Shown here: positions 30,139 through 39,726 of the stretch, piece by piece | Layout of the letters: each line of letters begins with the position of its first letter | How positions within the stretch are numbered: the first letter of the stretch is position 1 | Assembly: GCA_003116975.1 (NCBI GenBank) | Contig: BGKB01000066.1 | Span: 265,219 to 329,218 of the forward strand | Length of the DNA: 64,000 nt | From: Aurantiochytrium sp. KH105 | Lineage: Eukaryota; Sar; Bigyra; Thraustochytrida; Thraustochytriidae | Reading direction: 5' to 3' | Program-made: the position numbers and the translations under genes | Notes under the pieces: model-generated | Seen by the model: the letters and a program-made list of their open reading frames with translations, nothing else | What the model was told of the DNA's origin: nothing | Database searches by the model: none

Positions 30139-30978
30139 ATGCGCCAACGGGTACAACTTTGCGAGCCCAACCAGACCGAACAAGAGAGCATTGACTCTTT
30201 CCGCGAGAATGAGGCCAAGGAAACACCACAACGTGAAATATTATGCACTGAAGAGTGGCTCGTCGGTGAAGGGACCAGTATTGCCCGGATGTGGCAAACA
30301 TGCGGGAAGTAAGTCACGATGAGGGCATTGAAGAATGCATCATCGGATATTTACTTTTGCACTGAGAAAACCATCGGTTCCATTGCCAACATCCTCACCA
30401 CAAGCCAAATTGAATCGCCGTCACTCTACTATGTAAATGAGACGCCGGTTTTCCATGACCGATCGTGGTGGTACCTTCTTGCATTACTCTGCACCCTGCA
30501 TTGGGACACAGACAATCGCGCCCTCCCATCGGCGATCTGCTTCAAGGAACTCATGGATTTCTTTGCAACCACGCCCAATCTGACAAAATTGTTTGCGGCC
30601 TTCGCCGACTTCAGTGAAAGATACCAAGCTGAGTTATTTGAAATCTACAAGGATCTTGGGAGCGACGACAATGGCGGTGGTGTTCGAGGTGTCATTTAGA
30701 ACGGGCTGTCGCTGCCGAAATTGGATGAAGCGACCTTGGTCTCATCGGTTATCTTCGAAAAAATGAACCAAAACACACAGTTTGGAAATGCCGTCCTGTG
30801 GGCCAGTAAGTTGACAACGGTCAGCGATGCCATTCCTCTTAACTGTACAGCGATATTTCTTCACTTGCACTACTTTACAAGGGGGCGGCTCAAATTTGAT
30901 CGTGCCTTCTGCGACATCCTGCGCATTAATTCTGTGAAACCGTGGAGTCGGGAATGCATGCATGCGCGCCTTGTGTGA
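30139..30978 (+). pseudogene. Stop-interrupted orphan gene
   Basis: One plus-strand frame reads in a coding-like way from an ATG at 30139 to a TAG at about 30976-30978, interrupted by TAA at 30310-30312 and TAG at 30697-30699. Protein-like segments are REILCTEEWLVGEGTSIARM before the first stop, SWWYLLALLCTLHWDTDNRA and FADFSERYQAELFEIYKDLG between them, and DEATLVSSVIFEKMNQNTQF after. The TAA lies inside GTAAGT (30309-30314). An intron 30309-30404 (96 nt, ending CCACAAG) would keep the frame, so the first stop may be intronic. I see no good intron for the second. The family is not recognised. It sits right after the Crinkler-like gene and shares its composition. Confidence 0.45.
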
Positions 30979-31554
30979 GTGCAAGCGCCGCGTCCGGGGT
31001 AAGAAGAGGTATATACAAACGTTTGCTCGAGCTTGAAGCTGGACTTGCGTCGACACTTCACAGTCAGACGTGTTTCTCAGGTTGCTCGGCAGGTTGGCTT
31101 GGCTCCAGTTCTGTCAGTAAAAAAAGCACGCTCGTCTCGGCACTTTTGAGCTTGGACTTGGTCTCCATTGCACTTGACCTGCAGTGGGCCAATACAGATA
31201 TGTGATCCTATCGTCGCAGTCGCGCCGAGTCGCGCGCAGAACGGACATCTTGAGCGGGCACGGTCAGTCCTTGGGTCAGCGTTGTCGATGACGATTTGAC
31301 CTCGGTTCTGGCCAACTTCCTTTGTTCTACAATGTCGTTGTCTTCACCACCCTCCTCCTCCCCCTCGTCATTGTCATAATTGTTGTTCATGTTGCTCCCA
31401 CTCATCTCGCCATCTCCCTCGCCCATGGTGTCAGCCTTTTCATCGCCGACGCCGTCGCCATGCAGGCAGATCCGCGATGACATGACGGCATCGGCAGAGG
31501 TCGAGCGAGTCATCCTTCCCCGCAGACTTGAGACACGCACGAGGGGCGGAGACG
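30979..31554. other. Intergenic
   Basis: No clear gene. A minus-strand frame (31208-31675) encodes Ser/Pro then Asp/Glu/Asn-rich sequence and partly overlaps the next gene. I cannot support it as a gene, but a small acidic protein is not excluded. Confidence 0.4.
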
Positions 31555-32160
31555 ATGGCGTCCAAGGCCGAGCAGACGAAGAAGACGACGGAGACCCCGG
31601 AGACTCCTGAGAGCGCGGAGAGCGCGACGACGACGCCGATGGCGGCGATGGCGCGGGAACAGCAGACGATGGCATCGGTCATGTGCGTGGTCGTGGACCG
31701 CGAGCCCGAGTGCTGCGGCGTGGTGGCTCGCGGGGGCCTGCTGGGCGACGCCAAGTTCGGGCGCCGCAAACGCGGAGACCGCGAGCTGCTCGCAACGAGC
31801 GTGCCCTCCGGAGACGACGAGGCGACGGCCTCCTGGGAGCCTGGTCAGGCAAACGAGCAGCTCGTGCTCGACGGGGTCGACCTCGCAAGTCTCAAGCCCG
31901 GAGACCGCGTGAGGATTTGCCCGGGGGACCAGCACGATACGAGTCGCAAGGTCGTCAGCGCAGTAGAGGCGCGCTGCGACGCCATTGCGAGAAAGCTTTG
32001 GCCGCCTGAGCGGGGGCCACGTAAGGGCTGCGTCGAGCTCGAATTTCGTGCTGCGCGAGACTGCGGATCTGGGGGCGCCTTCTTTTCCACTTCCACGGCC
32101 GGTCTCGTTTGCGCTGGAGACAAAGTCGATGTCGTGAAACAAGAACAAGACAAGGCTTGA
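31555..32160 (+). CDS. Small orphan protein
   Basis: 201 residues from MASKAEQTKKTTETPETPES. The Thr/Glu/Pro-rich N-terminus (about 45 residues) is followed by a compact, probably beta-rich region: VDREPECCGVVARGGLLGDA, LVLDGVDLASLKPGDRVRIC, and STAGLVCAGDKVDVVKQEQD at the end. LKPGDRVRI resembles a beta-barrel turn found in many small domains. I do not recognise the family. Competing frames on the minus strand are Arg-rich and less protein-like. The downstream region to 32448 is purine-rich and empty. Confidence 0.5.
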   Translation: MASKAEQTKKTTETPETPESAESATTTPMAAMAREQQTMASVMCVVVDREPECCGVVARGGLLGDAKFGRRKRGDRELLATSVPSGDDEATASWEPGQANEQLVLDGVDLASLKPGDRVRICPGDQHDTSRKVVSAVEARCDAIARKLWPPERGPRKGCVELEFRAARDCGSGGAFFSTSTAGLVCAGDKVDVVKQEQDKA

Positions 32161-32448
32161 AGGAAGGCTCTTTTTCCATAGCACATCCTTTTCCGTCTCG
32201 AAAGGAGAGGAAAAGGAGAAATTGTGTTTTGTGTTCAAGAACGCAAACAAAAATGATAGATACCAAAGTAGTAGAAAAAAGCTAGATGCTGTGAGCCTTC
32301 CCTGTCCCTCCCTCCCTGCCTGCATCAGCTTCAGCATGCATTGGAAAGAAAAAGGAAAGGAGAAGAAAAGAAAAGGAAAGAAAAAAGAACTGGAGAAAAG
32401 AAGAAAGCACCGGTGAATCAGGCATCCGGAAACCAACCCGAAAGGTAC

Positions 32449-33372
32449 TCATTCCTCGATCTCCTCAAGCTTTTCGAGCTCAGCAATCATGGTCGTTTCG
32501 AGCTGATTGCCTGCAAGTGTAAAGCGCCGCAGATTGCTTGCGCTGGAAACGATTTCTTTCGGTAATGCCGCAAGGCAGTTCTGTGCGAGCAAGAGATGCT
32601 TTAGCTTGGGTAATGCGGCAATGCGCTTGGCAACCCCGGAGAGCTTGTTGTTCTCTACATTGATGACCTGAATTTCCTGACAGCGTCCGAGACAGGCGTG
32701 CAGCTTGACAAGCTTGTTTTCTTGCAAGTAAACACGCTTGAGAGCAAGGCAGCCGCCCATGCTTTTAGGAAGCTTCTCAAGCTCGTTCCCCTCTGCATGC
32801 AGGATTTCGAGCTTGATGAGCTGTCCAAAAGATTTGGGCAACGATGTGATTTTGTTGCGTGCCAAACCAAGCTGACGGAGATTAACCAGCTTACCGAAGT
32901 CCTCTGGGATCTCCGTGACTGCATTATCATCAATGTACAGCTCTTCCAGTGAGGTGAGGGTGTACAAGCACGCTGGGAGCGCTGTGAGCTTATTCCGATG
33001 CAAGGGGAGCCCCTTCAATGCGGACAAGCTACCAAAGCTGGCCGGAAATCCCGCTTCCGTTATTTCGTTGTCCTCGAGGTAAATGGTGTCGAGCTCCTTG
33101 AGCTGGCCAATGTCTTCTGGCAGCGCGGAGACCTTGTTTTTGCGCAGATACAGCTCAGTGAGCTTGACGAGCTTGCCGATCCCGTCAACTTTGGTGAGTT
33201 GATTGTTCTCGAGAAATAGACCTTCGAGATCGGTGCATTTGTCAAAGATGAGCGCCGGCACCTCCGTGAGCTCCTTCTCCGACATGTCCAGCTCCGTAAG
33301 CTCGTCCTCATCTTCGTCAACATCGAGCTCCAGCTCTTCCACGAGCTTGGCGAGTTCCTCGTCGAGGCCCAT
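32449..33372 (-). CDS. Leucine-rich-repeat protein (SHOC2/PIRL-like)
   Basis: 307 residues. After an acidic N-terminus (ELELDVDEDEDELTELDMSE) come about ten 23-residue LRRs of the typical intracellular type, e.g. LTELYLRKNKVSALPEDIGQ, LRQLGLARNKITSLPKSFGQ and LKHLLLAQNCLAALPKEIVS. These resemble Ras-associated SHOC2-like and plant PIRL proteins. There is no signal peptide, transmembrane helix or other domain, so a cytosolic scaffold is likely. The gene is intronless, unlike the LRR gene at the right edge of the window, and its LRR class differs (23-residue LPxxIG type versus 28-residue RNI type). Confidence 0.85.
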   Translation of the reverse strand: MGLDEELAKLVEELELDVDEDEDELTELDMSEKELTEVPALIFDKCTDLEGLFLENNQLTKVDGIGKLVKLTELYLRKNKVSALPEDIGQLKELDTIYLEDNEITEAGFPASFGSLSALKGLPLHRNKLTALPACLYTLTSLEELYIDDNAVTEIPEDFGKLVNLRQLGLARNKITSLPKSFGQLIKLEILHAEGNELEKLPKSMGGCLALKRVYLQENKLVKLHACLGRCQEIQVINVENNKLSGVAKRIAALPKLKHLLLAQNCLAALPKEIVSSASNLRRFTLAGNQLETTMIAELEKLEEIEE

Positions 33373-34055
33373 CGTACGTGCGCCGTCTTCTTCCCCGGCG
33401 CGCGGCGCCTCGACGTTGGCCGCGTGCCTGCCTTACTGCCTCGCTGCCTGCCTGACCGGGCGAGACTTCCCTTCCCGACCCACCGTCCCGCGTTTGTTCG
33501 CTTTTCGGTCACAACCGCTCGCAGGCTCTCACACCGAGACTGCAAGCCACCCTCCGAGTCGCTGGCGGGCTCGTGCGCGAGCAAACGAACCGTTGATTAA
33601 TCGGACAATCGTCTCCCCAACGCACCCTCCAGCGAGCTATCATTCATGTTCATCGCGTCCTCGCTAGGTAACCGTTGGGAAAAGCTCGCACTGACACTGG
33701 CACTGCACAGTGGAAGTCATAAGGGGGGGGGGGGGTGCGCGCGAGTCCCATTTTGAGGTGTGTACCGGGCGCGGGACCTCGCGGGGACCCCGAGTCCCGC
33801 GCTGCAGCGGCCAGCGCGGGACCCAGTTCTACTCCGGCGCGGGACTCGCGCGCGAGAGAGCAAGAGATGGACATAGGCGAGGCGATGGATTGGATGAAAG
33901 ATGGAGCCTCCCGCGCGCTCGAGCTGGCGCCAGAGCGCTAGACTCGGAGCGTGTCGGAGGTGTGCGTGCTGTCGATGAGCAAAAGTGCGAGCAAAGTGCG
34001 AGCAGGAGTTGCAGGAGCAGGAGCAGGAGCAGCAGCAGCGTGAAGAAAAGCGAAG
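33373..34055. other. Divergent intergenic region
   Basis: 683 bp between the LRR gene and the coiled-coil gene. It contains a G homopolymer at about 33723-33735 and the repeated GCGGGAC(C/T) words at 33770-33850 (GGGACCTCGCGGGGACC, CGCGGGACCC, CGCGGGACTC). AGGAGCAGGAGC repeats occur at 34010-34035. No gene seen. Confidence 0.45.
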
Positions 34056-35573
34056 ATGGCGACGAGCTCGCGGAGAGACGCACTTCGACGAGCTCGCTTG
34101 CAAGAACGAGCGAGTCTCGAGGCGCGAGAGGCACTTGACAGAGAAGGCTTGCTGGAAAAGGTGCGAGACAGGATCGAAGAATGGGTGAACCGCGCCATCG
34201 CAGAGAATGGCGTCCACGACACAAGGCACATCACCGAGCAAGTCTGCGCTGACGCAAGGTACCACGTGCAAAGCGCGCAGCTGCCTGCCGTGCTGAGCGA
34301 AGACCTCTGTCAATTTTGTAAATCGCGTATCCATGAATGCGGGTGTGACGGCGGAAGCGGCCGCCGTCAGGAGGCTCGACTCCCGCAACATCTCATTGAC
34401 GACGAGTACGCCCTTTTGGCTCTCGCCCGAGCCGACGAAGCAAAAGACCAACAGCGCAAGGACAAGCTTGCCTTGCTTGCACGACGCAAGGGATATGCTT
34501 CAGATCTGAACGACCTCATGGCAGAGCAAGAGCGCGCACGTCAAGCCGCGGCCTCCGAGAAACAGCGCGAAGCTGCACGCATTGCTGCAGAGGCCGAGGC
34601 ATTTCGTCGCGAGCAAGCAGCTCGCGCAGCTGCACTTCAGCAAAGGCAAGCAAAGTGCACCGACGAGCTCGATCAGTTTTGTGCGGCGCAACGCTTGCAC
34701 CAGCGGCAGCTCCAAGAGGAGGAACGTGCAGAGGAAACGAGACTCTTGGAGCAGGCCAAGCGCAAAGAGGCACAGGAACAAGAACGGCTTGCACGATTCC
34801 GCGCTCAGCAACATGACGAGCTCGTAAGGGACCAGCAAATGTACGCCGATGCGCTCCAACAGCGCAAACTCGAAGAAGAAGCAGAGCGCCACCGTGATCG
34901 CGAATTTGCACGGCAGGCAGAGGAGCGCGAACTCGAACGAGAAGCCCAGCGTCGGCGCGAAAAGGAAGCTATTCTTGCCAAGCAACACCAAATCTATTCG
35001 ACTGTGGGTACCGAGCTCGGACGTGTTGAGCGGGAGCGCCGCGAAGCGCTCGAGCAAGCCTTTGTGCGATGGGAGAAGGAGAGCCAACAGCGCGAGGCGG
35101 CCAAGCATGCCCAACAGGAACGCCAGCGACAGCTCGCATTGCAAGACCTTCAGCGTACGCGCGCTCAGCAGGTCATGGAGCGACGAATTTCGCAGGAACG
35201 CTCAGCCGCCGAGCAGGCAGCCTATGCGCGCGAATTGCAGTTCCGGGCTCGCGTTCAGGCAGAGCAAGATAAACATGAACGTCTCCGTATTGCCGAGCAG
35301 CGCCACGAGTATCAAGAAAGTCTCAAGTTTCAAATGGCCGAGGAACAGCGCACGCGCAAGGAGCGACTTCGCATTGGAATGAACGATGTGGAGCGAAAAA
35401 TGAACGCACCACTGTTGCGGAGCTACAACCTCGTGGACATGAATGGCAACACCAACACGTGCTGGACGGGTCGCTGCAGTGGAGTATGCACGTGTCCACG
35501 TGCGCTTCGCGAGCAGCGATACCATCATGGTGGGACGGGGCAAACGCTCCTTCACAACAATCATCACCACTAA
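34056..35573 (+). CDS. Long coiled-coil protein, trichohyalin/plectin-homology-like
   Basis: 505 residues, almost wholly Arg/Glu/Gln/Ala-rich helix from about 140 to 455 (EEEAERHRDREFARQAEERE), with the spacing typical of TPH-domain axonemal proteins such as CFAP45, CFAP53 and MNS1. Before the helix, CQFCKSRIHECGCDGG (about 89-104) is a small Cys cluster. After it, MNDVERKMNAPLLRSYNLVD looks like a conserved capping segment, followed by another Cys cluster (CWTGRCSGVCTC) and a His-rich tail. Thraustochytrids make flagellated zoospores, so an axonemal or basal-body role is plausible but is inference. Low-complexity helices make the family call weak. Confidence 0.65.
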   Translation: MATSSRRDALRRARLQERASLEAREALDREGLLEKVRDRIEEWVNRAIAENGVHDTRHITEQVCADARYHVQSAQLPAVLSEDLCQFCKSRIHECGCDGGSGRRQEARLPQHLIDDEYALLALARADEAKDQQRKDKLALLARRKGYASDLNDLMAEQERARQAAASEKQREAARIAAEAEAFRREQAARAAALQQRQAKCTDELDQFCAAQRLHQRQLQEEERAEETRLLEQAKRKEAQEQERLARFRAQQHDELVRDQQMYADALQQRKLEEEAERHRDREFARQAEERELEREAQRRREKEAILAKQHQIYSTVGTELGRVERERREALEQAFVRWEKESQQREAAKHAQQERQRQLALQDLQRTRAQQVMERRISQERSAAEQAAYARELQFRARVQAEQDKHERLRIAEQRHEYQESLKFQMAEEQRTRKERLRIGMNDVERKMNAPLLRSYNLVDMNGNTNTCWTGRCSGVCTCPRALREQRYHHGGTGQTLLHNNHHH

Positions 35574-36005
35574 CGAGGTCCAGCTATTCCCAACAGAGGC
35601 AGCGGGGCAAGCAAAAGACGATGGTTTTGATAACAATTATACACACTTGTCAAGGAAGAAGAGAAGGAGTTCAAAGGTGACTTCTTCGCTATTATTATGC
35701 TCTGTCCTCCCAAAGTAAAATGAGAAAGTCTATATTTCGCAATTAATCCTGTTATTGTCGCTCTTGATCACGTGGAAAAGGGCAGTTTCTTAGAGTATAG
35801 AGGGCTACCTTTCAATCAAGCGCGTCATTCGTATTGACCCCATCAAAGGAATACATACAAGAACTCTATCGAATTATTCTGCAACAAGCACACACTCAAA
35901 CAAGAAGAGAGTGAGTAGGCCTAGGCCTAGTCCAAGAAAATACATGCTTGTATCGTTATGAAAGTCTCAAAGTTCGTCTGCGCGCAGCCTTTCTTTCCTC
36001 TCGCG
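35574..36005. other. Intergenic between convergent genes
   Basis: 432 bp, AT-richer. It includes a CACGTG near 35769 and AGGCCTAGGCCTAG near 35919. No gene seen. Confidence 0.45.
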
Positions 36006-38156
36006 TCATCGCAAAAGCGGCACGTAGTAGAGCAGAATGCTTGGGTCAAAGGCATCCACGTAGAGTCGCTTGCGGATGCGCTCAAGAACATATTCAGAGT
36101 CCTCATGCTCCGGGTTCGTGAGAACAGATGTGTCCTGGAGGTCAAAGTCGTTGGCGAGCTGTTCACAGGAAAAGGTGGCACATGCTTCGGTATTGGTAGC
36201 GTCATTGATGACGGTAAGCTCGACGTCATCATCGACTGGTCGAACGCCAACAATCTTGAGCTGACCTTTTTTGCTGACGAATGCGCTGTACGCCCTCTCG
36301 CGTTCGCGCTCGGCCTGCATGAGCTGCGCAACATGCGAGTCAGCAAGCAAAACTTTGACGGCAGTGAGACGCGATTCGGGCGCACAGAGAGACACGAGGT
36401 CGGCAATTTGTTGGGGTGCGGCTTGCGGGTCCGTCTCGACGTGTTGCTGCATGGCAATGGGGCACATGTCGGAAGGCAGAAGGGCTTTCAAGTCAAGGTC
36501 GCTACGCGCGCGCATTTCCGTAGCTTCCTCCAGTGAGGCAGGGTTGCCACCGAGACTGCAGAGCGCCTCAGCCATTGCACAGGCAGCCTCGGCGATGTCG
36601 TGACGGTCAAAGACGAGACGGCTCAGAGCGCGCACAGCTGTAATTCTACTATGCACAAGCGTCGCAAGTCGCGGTTTGAGAAGAGCCTGCATTAGAATTT
36701 CGTCAGAGACAAAAAGATCGTCGCCATCCTTTTCTTCCCCATCGAGCTTGAGGAGAGCCGAGAGAACAGCCTTCTCGACGCGTGCAACACCACTAGGCCC
36801 CGAAGAGTAGCACATGTAGACGTGTCTTGCAAAAGCAAGGCGCACAGTGCGAATCTGCTCTGCGAGTTCCTCGCTCGTTGGCACCTTGACAAGCTCAGCA
36901 TCTTCCTCGTGCGATTGCTGGAGCGCCATAAGTGTGTTGATCTCAGATGCGCGAAGGCCGACAGCATTGTGACCAAGAATAGCACGCAATGCCCCACGCG
37001 TCATGAAGTCGACATCGTTTTGTGCATCTCCCGCGCCCGCGTCCGCATCCGAATTTTTGCTTTCTTCTGCAACCTTTGACTCTGCGTTCGTCGAGGTTTC
37101 CTTGCCCTTTTTCGTTGCGTCGGGCGCCGAAGCAGCGGCGTTACCATCTCCATCTTCTGCGTCGGTGTTTTCGTCGGCGTCCTCAACATCGGACGCCTTA
37201 CGCTTTTCGAGGGCTTCGCAGGCCTTGGCAATGGAGAACGCGAGGTCTGGGCTATAGGCATCGAGGATTGACTCTGGCCAGGCTTGGGCACTCGAGGTGT
37301 GAAACTCTGATGTGAGCCGCCGCTTGAGAATATTCTTCACGGACTTGGCAACTGCCTGCAGGCTGCTGGCCGGGTCCACACACGAATAGAGAAGCATGAA
37401 ATCATCTGCCGAGGCATCAAACTCGCGACCCACTTCTTGTACAAGCTCGAGTCCCGCAAAATACCGATTCATATCGTCCGCCGCATCGTTGTCAGATGTT
37501 GTAAAGAAGATTTCAGCGACCTTGTTTTCGATTTCCTCGCGTCGCGTTACGACGTCCGAGCTCACATTGCCAAAGTCAAAGTCTTCATCTTCAGAATCCT
37601 CGTCGGTGGGACCAAGGAGGTCTTCGTCGGGGAGAAAGTCGTCTTCCGAGTCGTCTTCGTAGACTGGTTTCCGCGCGGCGTCGGCGATTTTCATTTCCTC
37701 ACCAATTTCAGCGTCAAAGGCAATCTGTCCTCGAGTGGACCCGAAGTCGTCACGAACAATATCAAGGTGTCTTTCGCGCACGCTGATCTTGTCAGAGAGC
37801 ATGCGATCGACGAGCGACTCGGAGAAGTTGTCGATTTTCCGCCAGTACAAGACATTTTCGAGCCTGTAGCGGATGACCTTGGGTCCCTGCTGCGCTTCCT
37901 CTGCGGTGCACGATTTGGCTTCTGCGATTTTACGAGCGCTCGGTTGGTCGTCATCATCTTCGACTTCAAACGTGACGTTCACGACGGTGCTCGGGATGGG
38001 CATGAGCCTTGTGGGGCGGCTGAGCACGCCATCGATTCTCCAGCTAACTGTTTGGCGCACTATGCGGGTGAGGTGCAGCTTGAACGACGTCTTCCATGAT
38101 TCTTCGACGGCTTTAAGGATACTGATTTGCGCGTCAGAGGCCGACATGGGCGCCAT
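36006..38156 (-). CDS. Orphan 716-residue protein with acidic linker
   Basis: The N-terminal 60 residues (ILKAVEESWKTSFKLHLTRI) and the following beta-like stretch (STVVNVTFEVEDDDD) look folded. An acidic segment lies at about 165-205 (DDSEDDFLPDEDLLGPTDED). A helical region (about 205-320) is followed by an Ala/Asp/Lys low-complexity linker (about 325-385). A long helical C-terminal half (about 390-660) contains RTVRLAFARHVYMCYSSGPS and ITAVRALSRLVFDRHDIAEA. It ends in hydrophobic DPSILLYYVPLLR. There is no signal peptide or transmembrane segment. I do not recognise the family. Codon use matches neighbouring genes, and the start ATG (MAPMSASDAQ) is the first in frame. Confidence 0.7.
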   Translation of the reverse strand: MAPMSASDAQISILKAVEESWKTSFKLHLTRIVRQTVSWRIDGVLSRPTRLMPIPSTVVNVTFEVEDDDDQPSARKIAEAKSCTAEEAQQGPKVIRYRLENVLYWRKIDNFSESLVDRMLSDKISVRERHLDIVRDDFGSTRGQIAFDAEIGEEMKIADAARKPVYEDDSEDDFLPDEDLLGPTDEDSEDEDFDFGNVSSDVVTRREEIENKVAEIFFTTSDNDAADDMNRYFAGLELVQEVGREFDASADDFMLLYSCVDPASSLQAVAKSVKNILKRRLTSEFHTSSAQAWPESILDAYSPDLAFSIAKACEALEKRKASDVEDADENTDAEDGDGNAAASAPDATKKGKETSTNAESKVAEESKNSDADAGAGDAQNDVDFMTRGALRAILGHNAVGLRASEINTLMALQQSHEEDAELVKVPTSEELAEQIRTVRLAFARHVYMCYSSGPSGVARVEKAVLSALLKLDGEEKDGDDLFVSDEILMQALLKPRLATLVHSRITAVRALSRLVFDRHDIAEAACAMAEALCSLGGNPASLEEATEMRARSDLDLKALLPSDMCPIAMQQHVETDPQAAPQQIADLVSLCAPESRLTAVKVLLADSHVAQLMQAERERERAYSAFVSKKGQLKIVGVRPVDDDVELTVINDATNTEACATFSCEQLANDFDLQDTSVLTNPEHEDSEYVLERIRKRLYVDAFDPSILLYYVPLLR

Positions 38157-38786
38157 CGTGATGGTGCTCTCGCTGGCTTTGTCGAATCAGCGCGATGATG
38201 ATTTTTTACACCTCTAGCTGCTCACTGCCGAGGCCTCTACTCCGCCTTACGCGACACAAAGCACGTGCGCAAAAGCTGAGGCGTCGCTCTGCCTTTCGTT
38301 GGCAGCGCCGCAGCCGCTTTGTTTGCGAGCGGTCCGCTCGCTCTCTTGCTCTTATTACACCCTTTTGCTCTCTCACTCACTTGCTAGGGTCCTTTTTACC
38401 CATGGAGACAGCAATTGTATGGGGGCCAAAAATCTATCAAGGGTGTGCACGAATGTACGTGTGCGCACGTACATATGAATGGAGTATTTCTCTCATGCTG
38501 CTAGCTGTCTGCCAGGAAAAGTTGAACTTGGAGCCAACTTGAAAGCGTCCTCGCATAACGGATAAGTAGGGGTGTGTGCGCGCACACCCTTCTTACGGGG
38601 ACACTTGGTGGACCACCGATTTCGTGCAGACACAATCCTCTTCCAGAGATTGGTTGACAGGGAAAGGGGAGAGTCATCGAGGAGGGCCGAGACGGCCACG
38701 GGAAGTGAATCAAGTGCTCCCTTTCGACCCGCAGAAAGGGTCCTGCGCTTGATCAGTTCGTCGTGAAGTAGCAAGCTAGAAAGAAA
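38157..38786. promoter_or_regulatory. Divergent promoter with hairpin and palindrome
   Basis: 630 bp between two divergent starts (orphan 716 and FKBP). It contains a perfect 9-bp inverted repeat with a 4-base loop, ATGTACGTG-TGCG-CACGTACAT (38453-38474), and the 14-bp palindrome GTGTGCGCGCACAC (38574-38587). These could be regulatory-factor sites; no function can be read directly. Confidence 0.45.
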
Positions 38787-39350
38787 ATGGCGGCAGCGGC
38801 CTTGGCAAGCAAGAGCTTGTCGGTAACTCTTCTAGAGCCCGGCGACGAGAAGACCTTTCCACGCGAGGGCGATGTCGTCGAGGCATTCTACACTGGCACG
38901 CTGGCCGCTTCTGGCGCGCAGTTTGATTCCAATGTAGACAAGGAGCCTCTGCGATTCACCGTTGGCGACGGTTCCATGATCGAGGGCTGGGATACGGCAA
39001 TTCGCGACGTGAGCTTAGGCGGCAAGGCACGCGTGTTTGTGCCTGCAAAGCGAGCATACGCCGAGCACGGTTATCCCAGTCCGGATGGCGAGGGCTATGC
39101 CATTCCGCCTGACTCTGATCTCGTGTATGATCTGCAAGTCGTCAAAGTTGAAAAGCCCAAGTCTCAGGGAGATGCGCAAGCGCCCAAGAAGCTCACGCGA
39201 GAGGAGCAAGAGGCTGCTGAAAAAGAGCAGCTTCGTCTCTGGATGGAGCAGGCGGCTGCGAAATCGAGCACCTCGGCCACCAACGGTGGCGCAGGCAAAG
39301 GAAAATCCAACAAGAAGAAGAAAAACAACAAGAAGAAGGGCAAGAAGTAA
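38787..39350 (+). CDS. FKBP-type peptidyl-prolyl isomerase
   Basis: 187 residues. A single FKBP domain (about 10-120) with the expected active-site pattern: VEAFYTGTL, FDSN, LRFTVGDGSMIEGWDTAI, GGKARVFVPAKRAYAEHG, and SDLVYDLQVVKV as the last strand. A short helix (KKLTREEQEAAEKEQLRLWM) and a Lys/Asn-rich tail (KKKKNNKKKGKK) follow. The tail could serve nuclear or nucleolar targeting, or RNA or ribosome binding. There is no signal peptide, so it is cytosolic or nuclear. The FK506-pocket residues Tyr, Phe, Asp and Trp are present. Confidence 0.93.
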   Translation: MAAAALASKSLSVTLLEPGDEKTFPREGDVVEAFYTGTLAASGAQFDSNVDKEPLRFTVGDGSMIEGWDTAIRDVSLGGKARVFVPAKRAYAEHGYPSPDGEGYAIPPDSDLVYDLQVVKVEKPKSQGDAQAPKKLTREEQEAAEKEQLRLWMEQAAAKSSTSATNGGAGKGKSNKKKKNNKKKGKK

Positions 39351-39726
39351 AGATTCACGAGGCGCGGAGGCCCGAATGGGTGGGAAGCGCAAAAGATTAA
39401 AATAATGAGAAGAAGAAGCTCGTGCCCCACATCAATGAACATGAGGGCGCAAGATTCTCGCTATTGTAGAATAAATAAGAGTATGAAAGAAAAAGTTTTA
39501 ATTAAAATAAAGTGACTGCAACCCTCTTCAGACAAGACTTTCTTTCTCAATACATGCCATTGATGATGACGTTGCTTGACAAGAAGAAGTCCTCTTTCTG
39601 TATTGCCAGAAATTGAATAAGCGACGTATCGGGTATAAAAGGGATTCAATGTCGTGTGAACAAGAAAGTGATGAGCCCATTATAAGTTTTTTTTTTTGTG
39701 ATGTGTGTGATGTGGTTTTCTCTTCT
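39351..39726. other. Intergenic between convergent genes
   Basis: 376 bp, AT-rich (for example AAAGTTTTAATTAAAATAAAG near 39490). No feature seen. Confidence 0.5.

Noticed and set aside
31208-31675. 155-codon minus-strand acidic frame
   Set aside because: Low-complexity Ser/Pro and Asp/Glu/Asn content, overlaps the better plus-strand candidate at 31555; not supportable without expression data.
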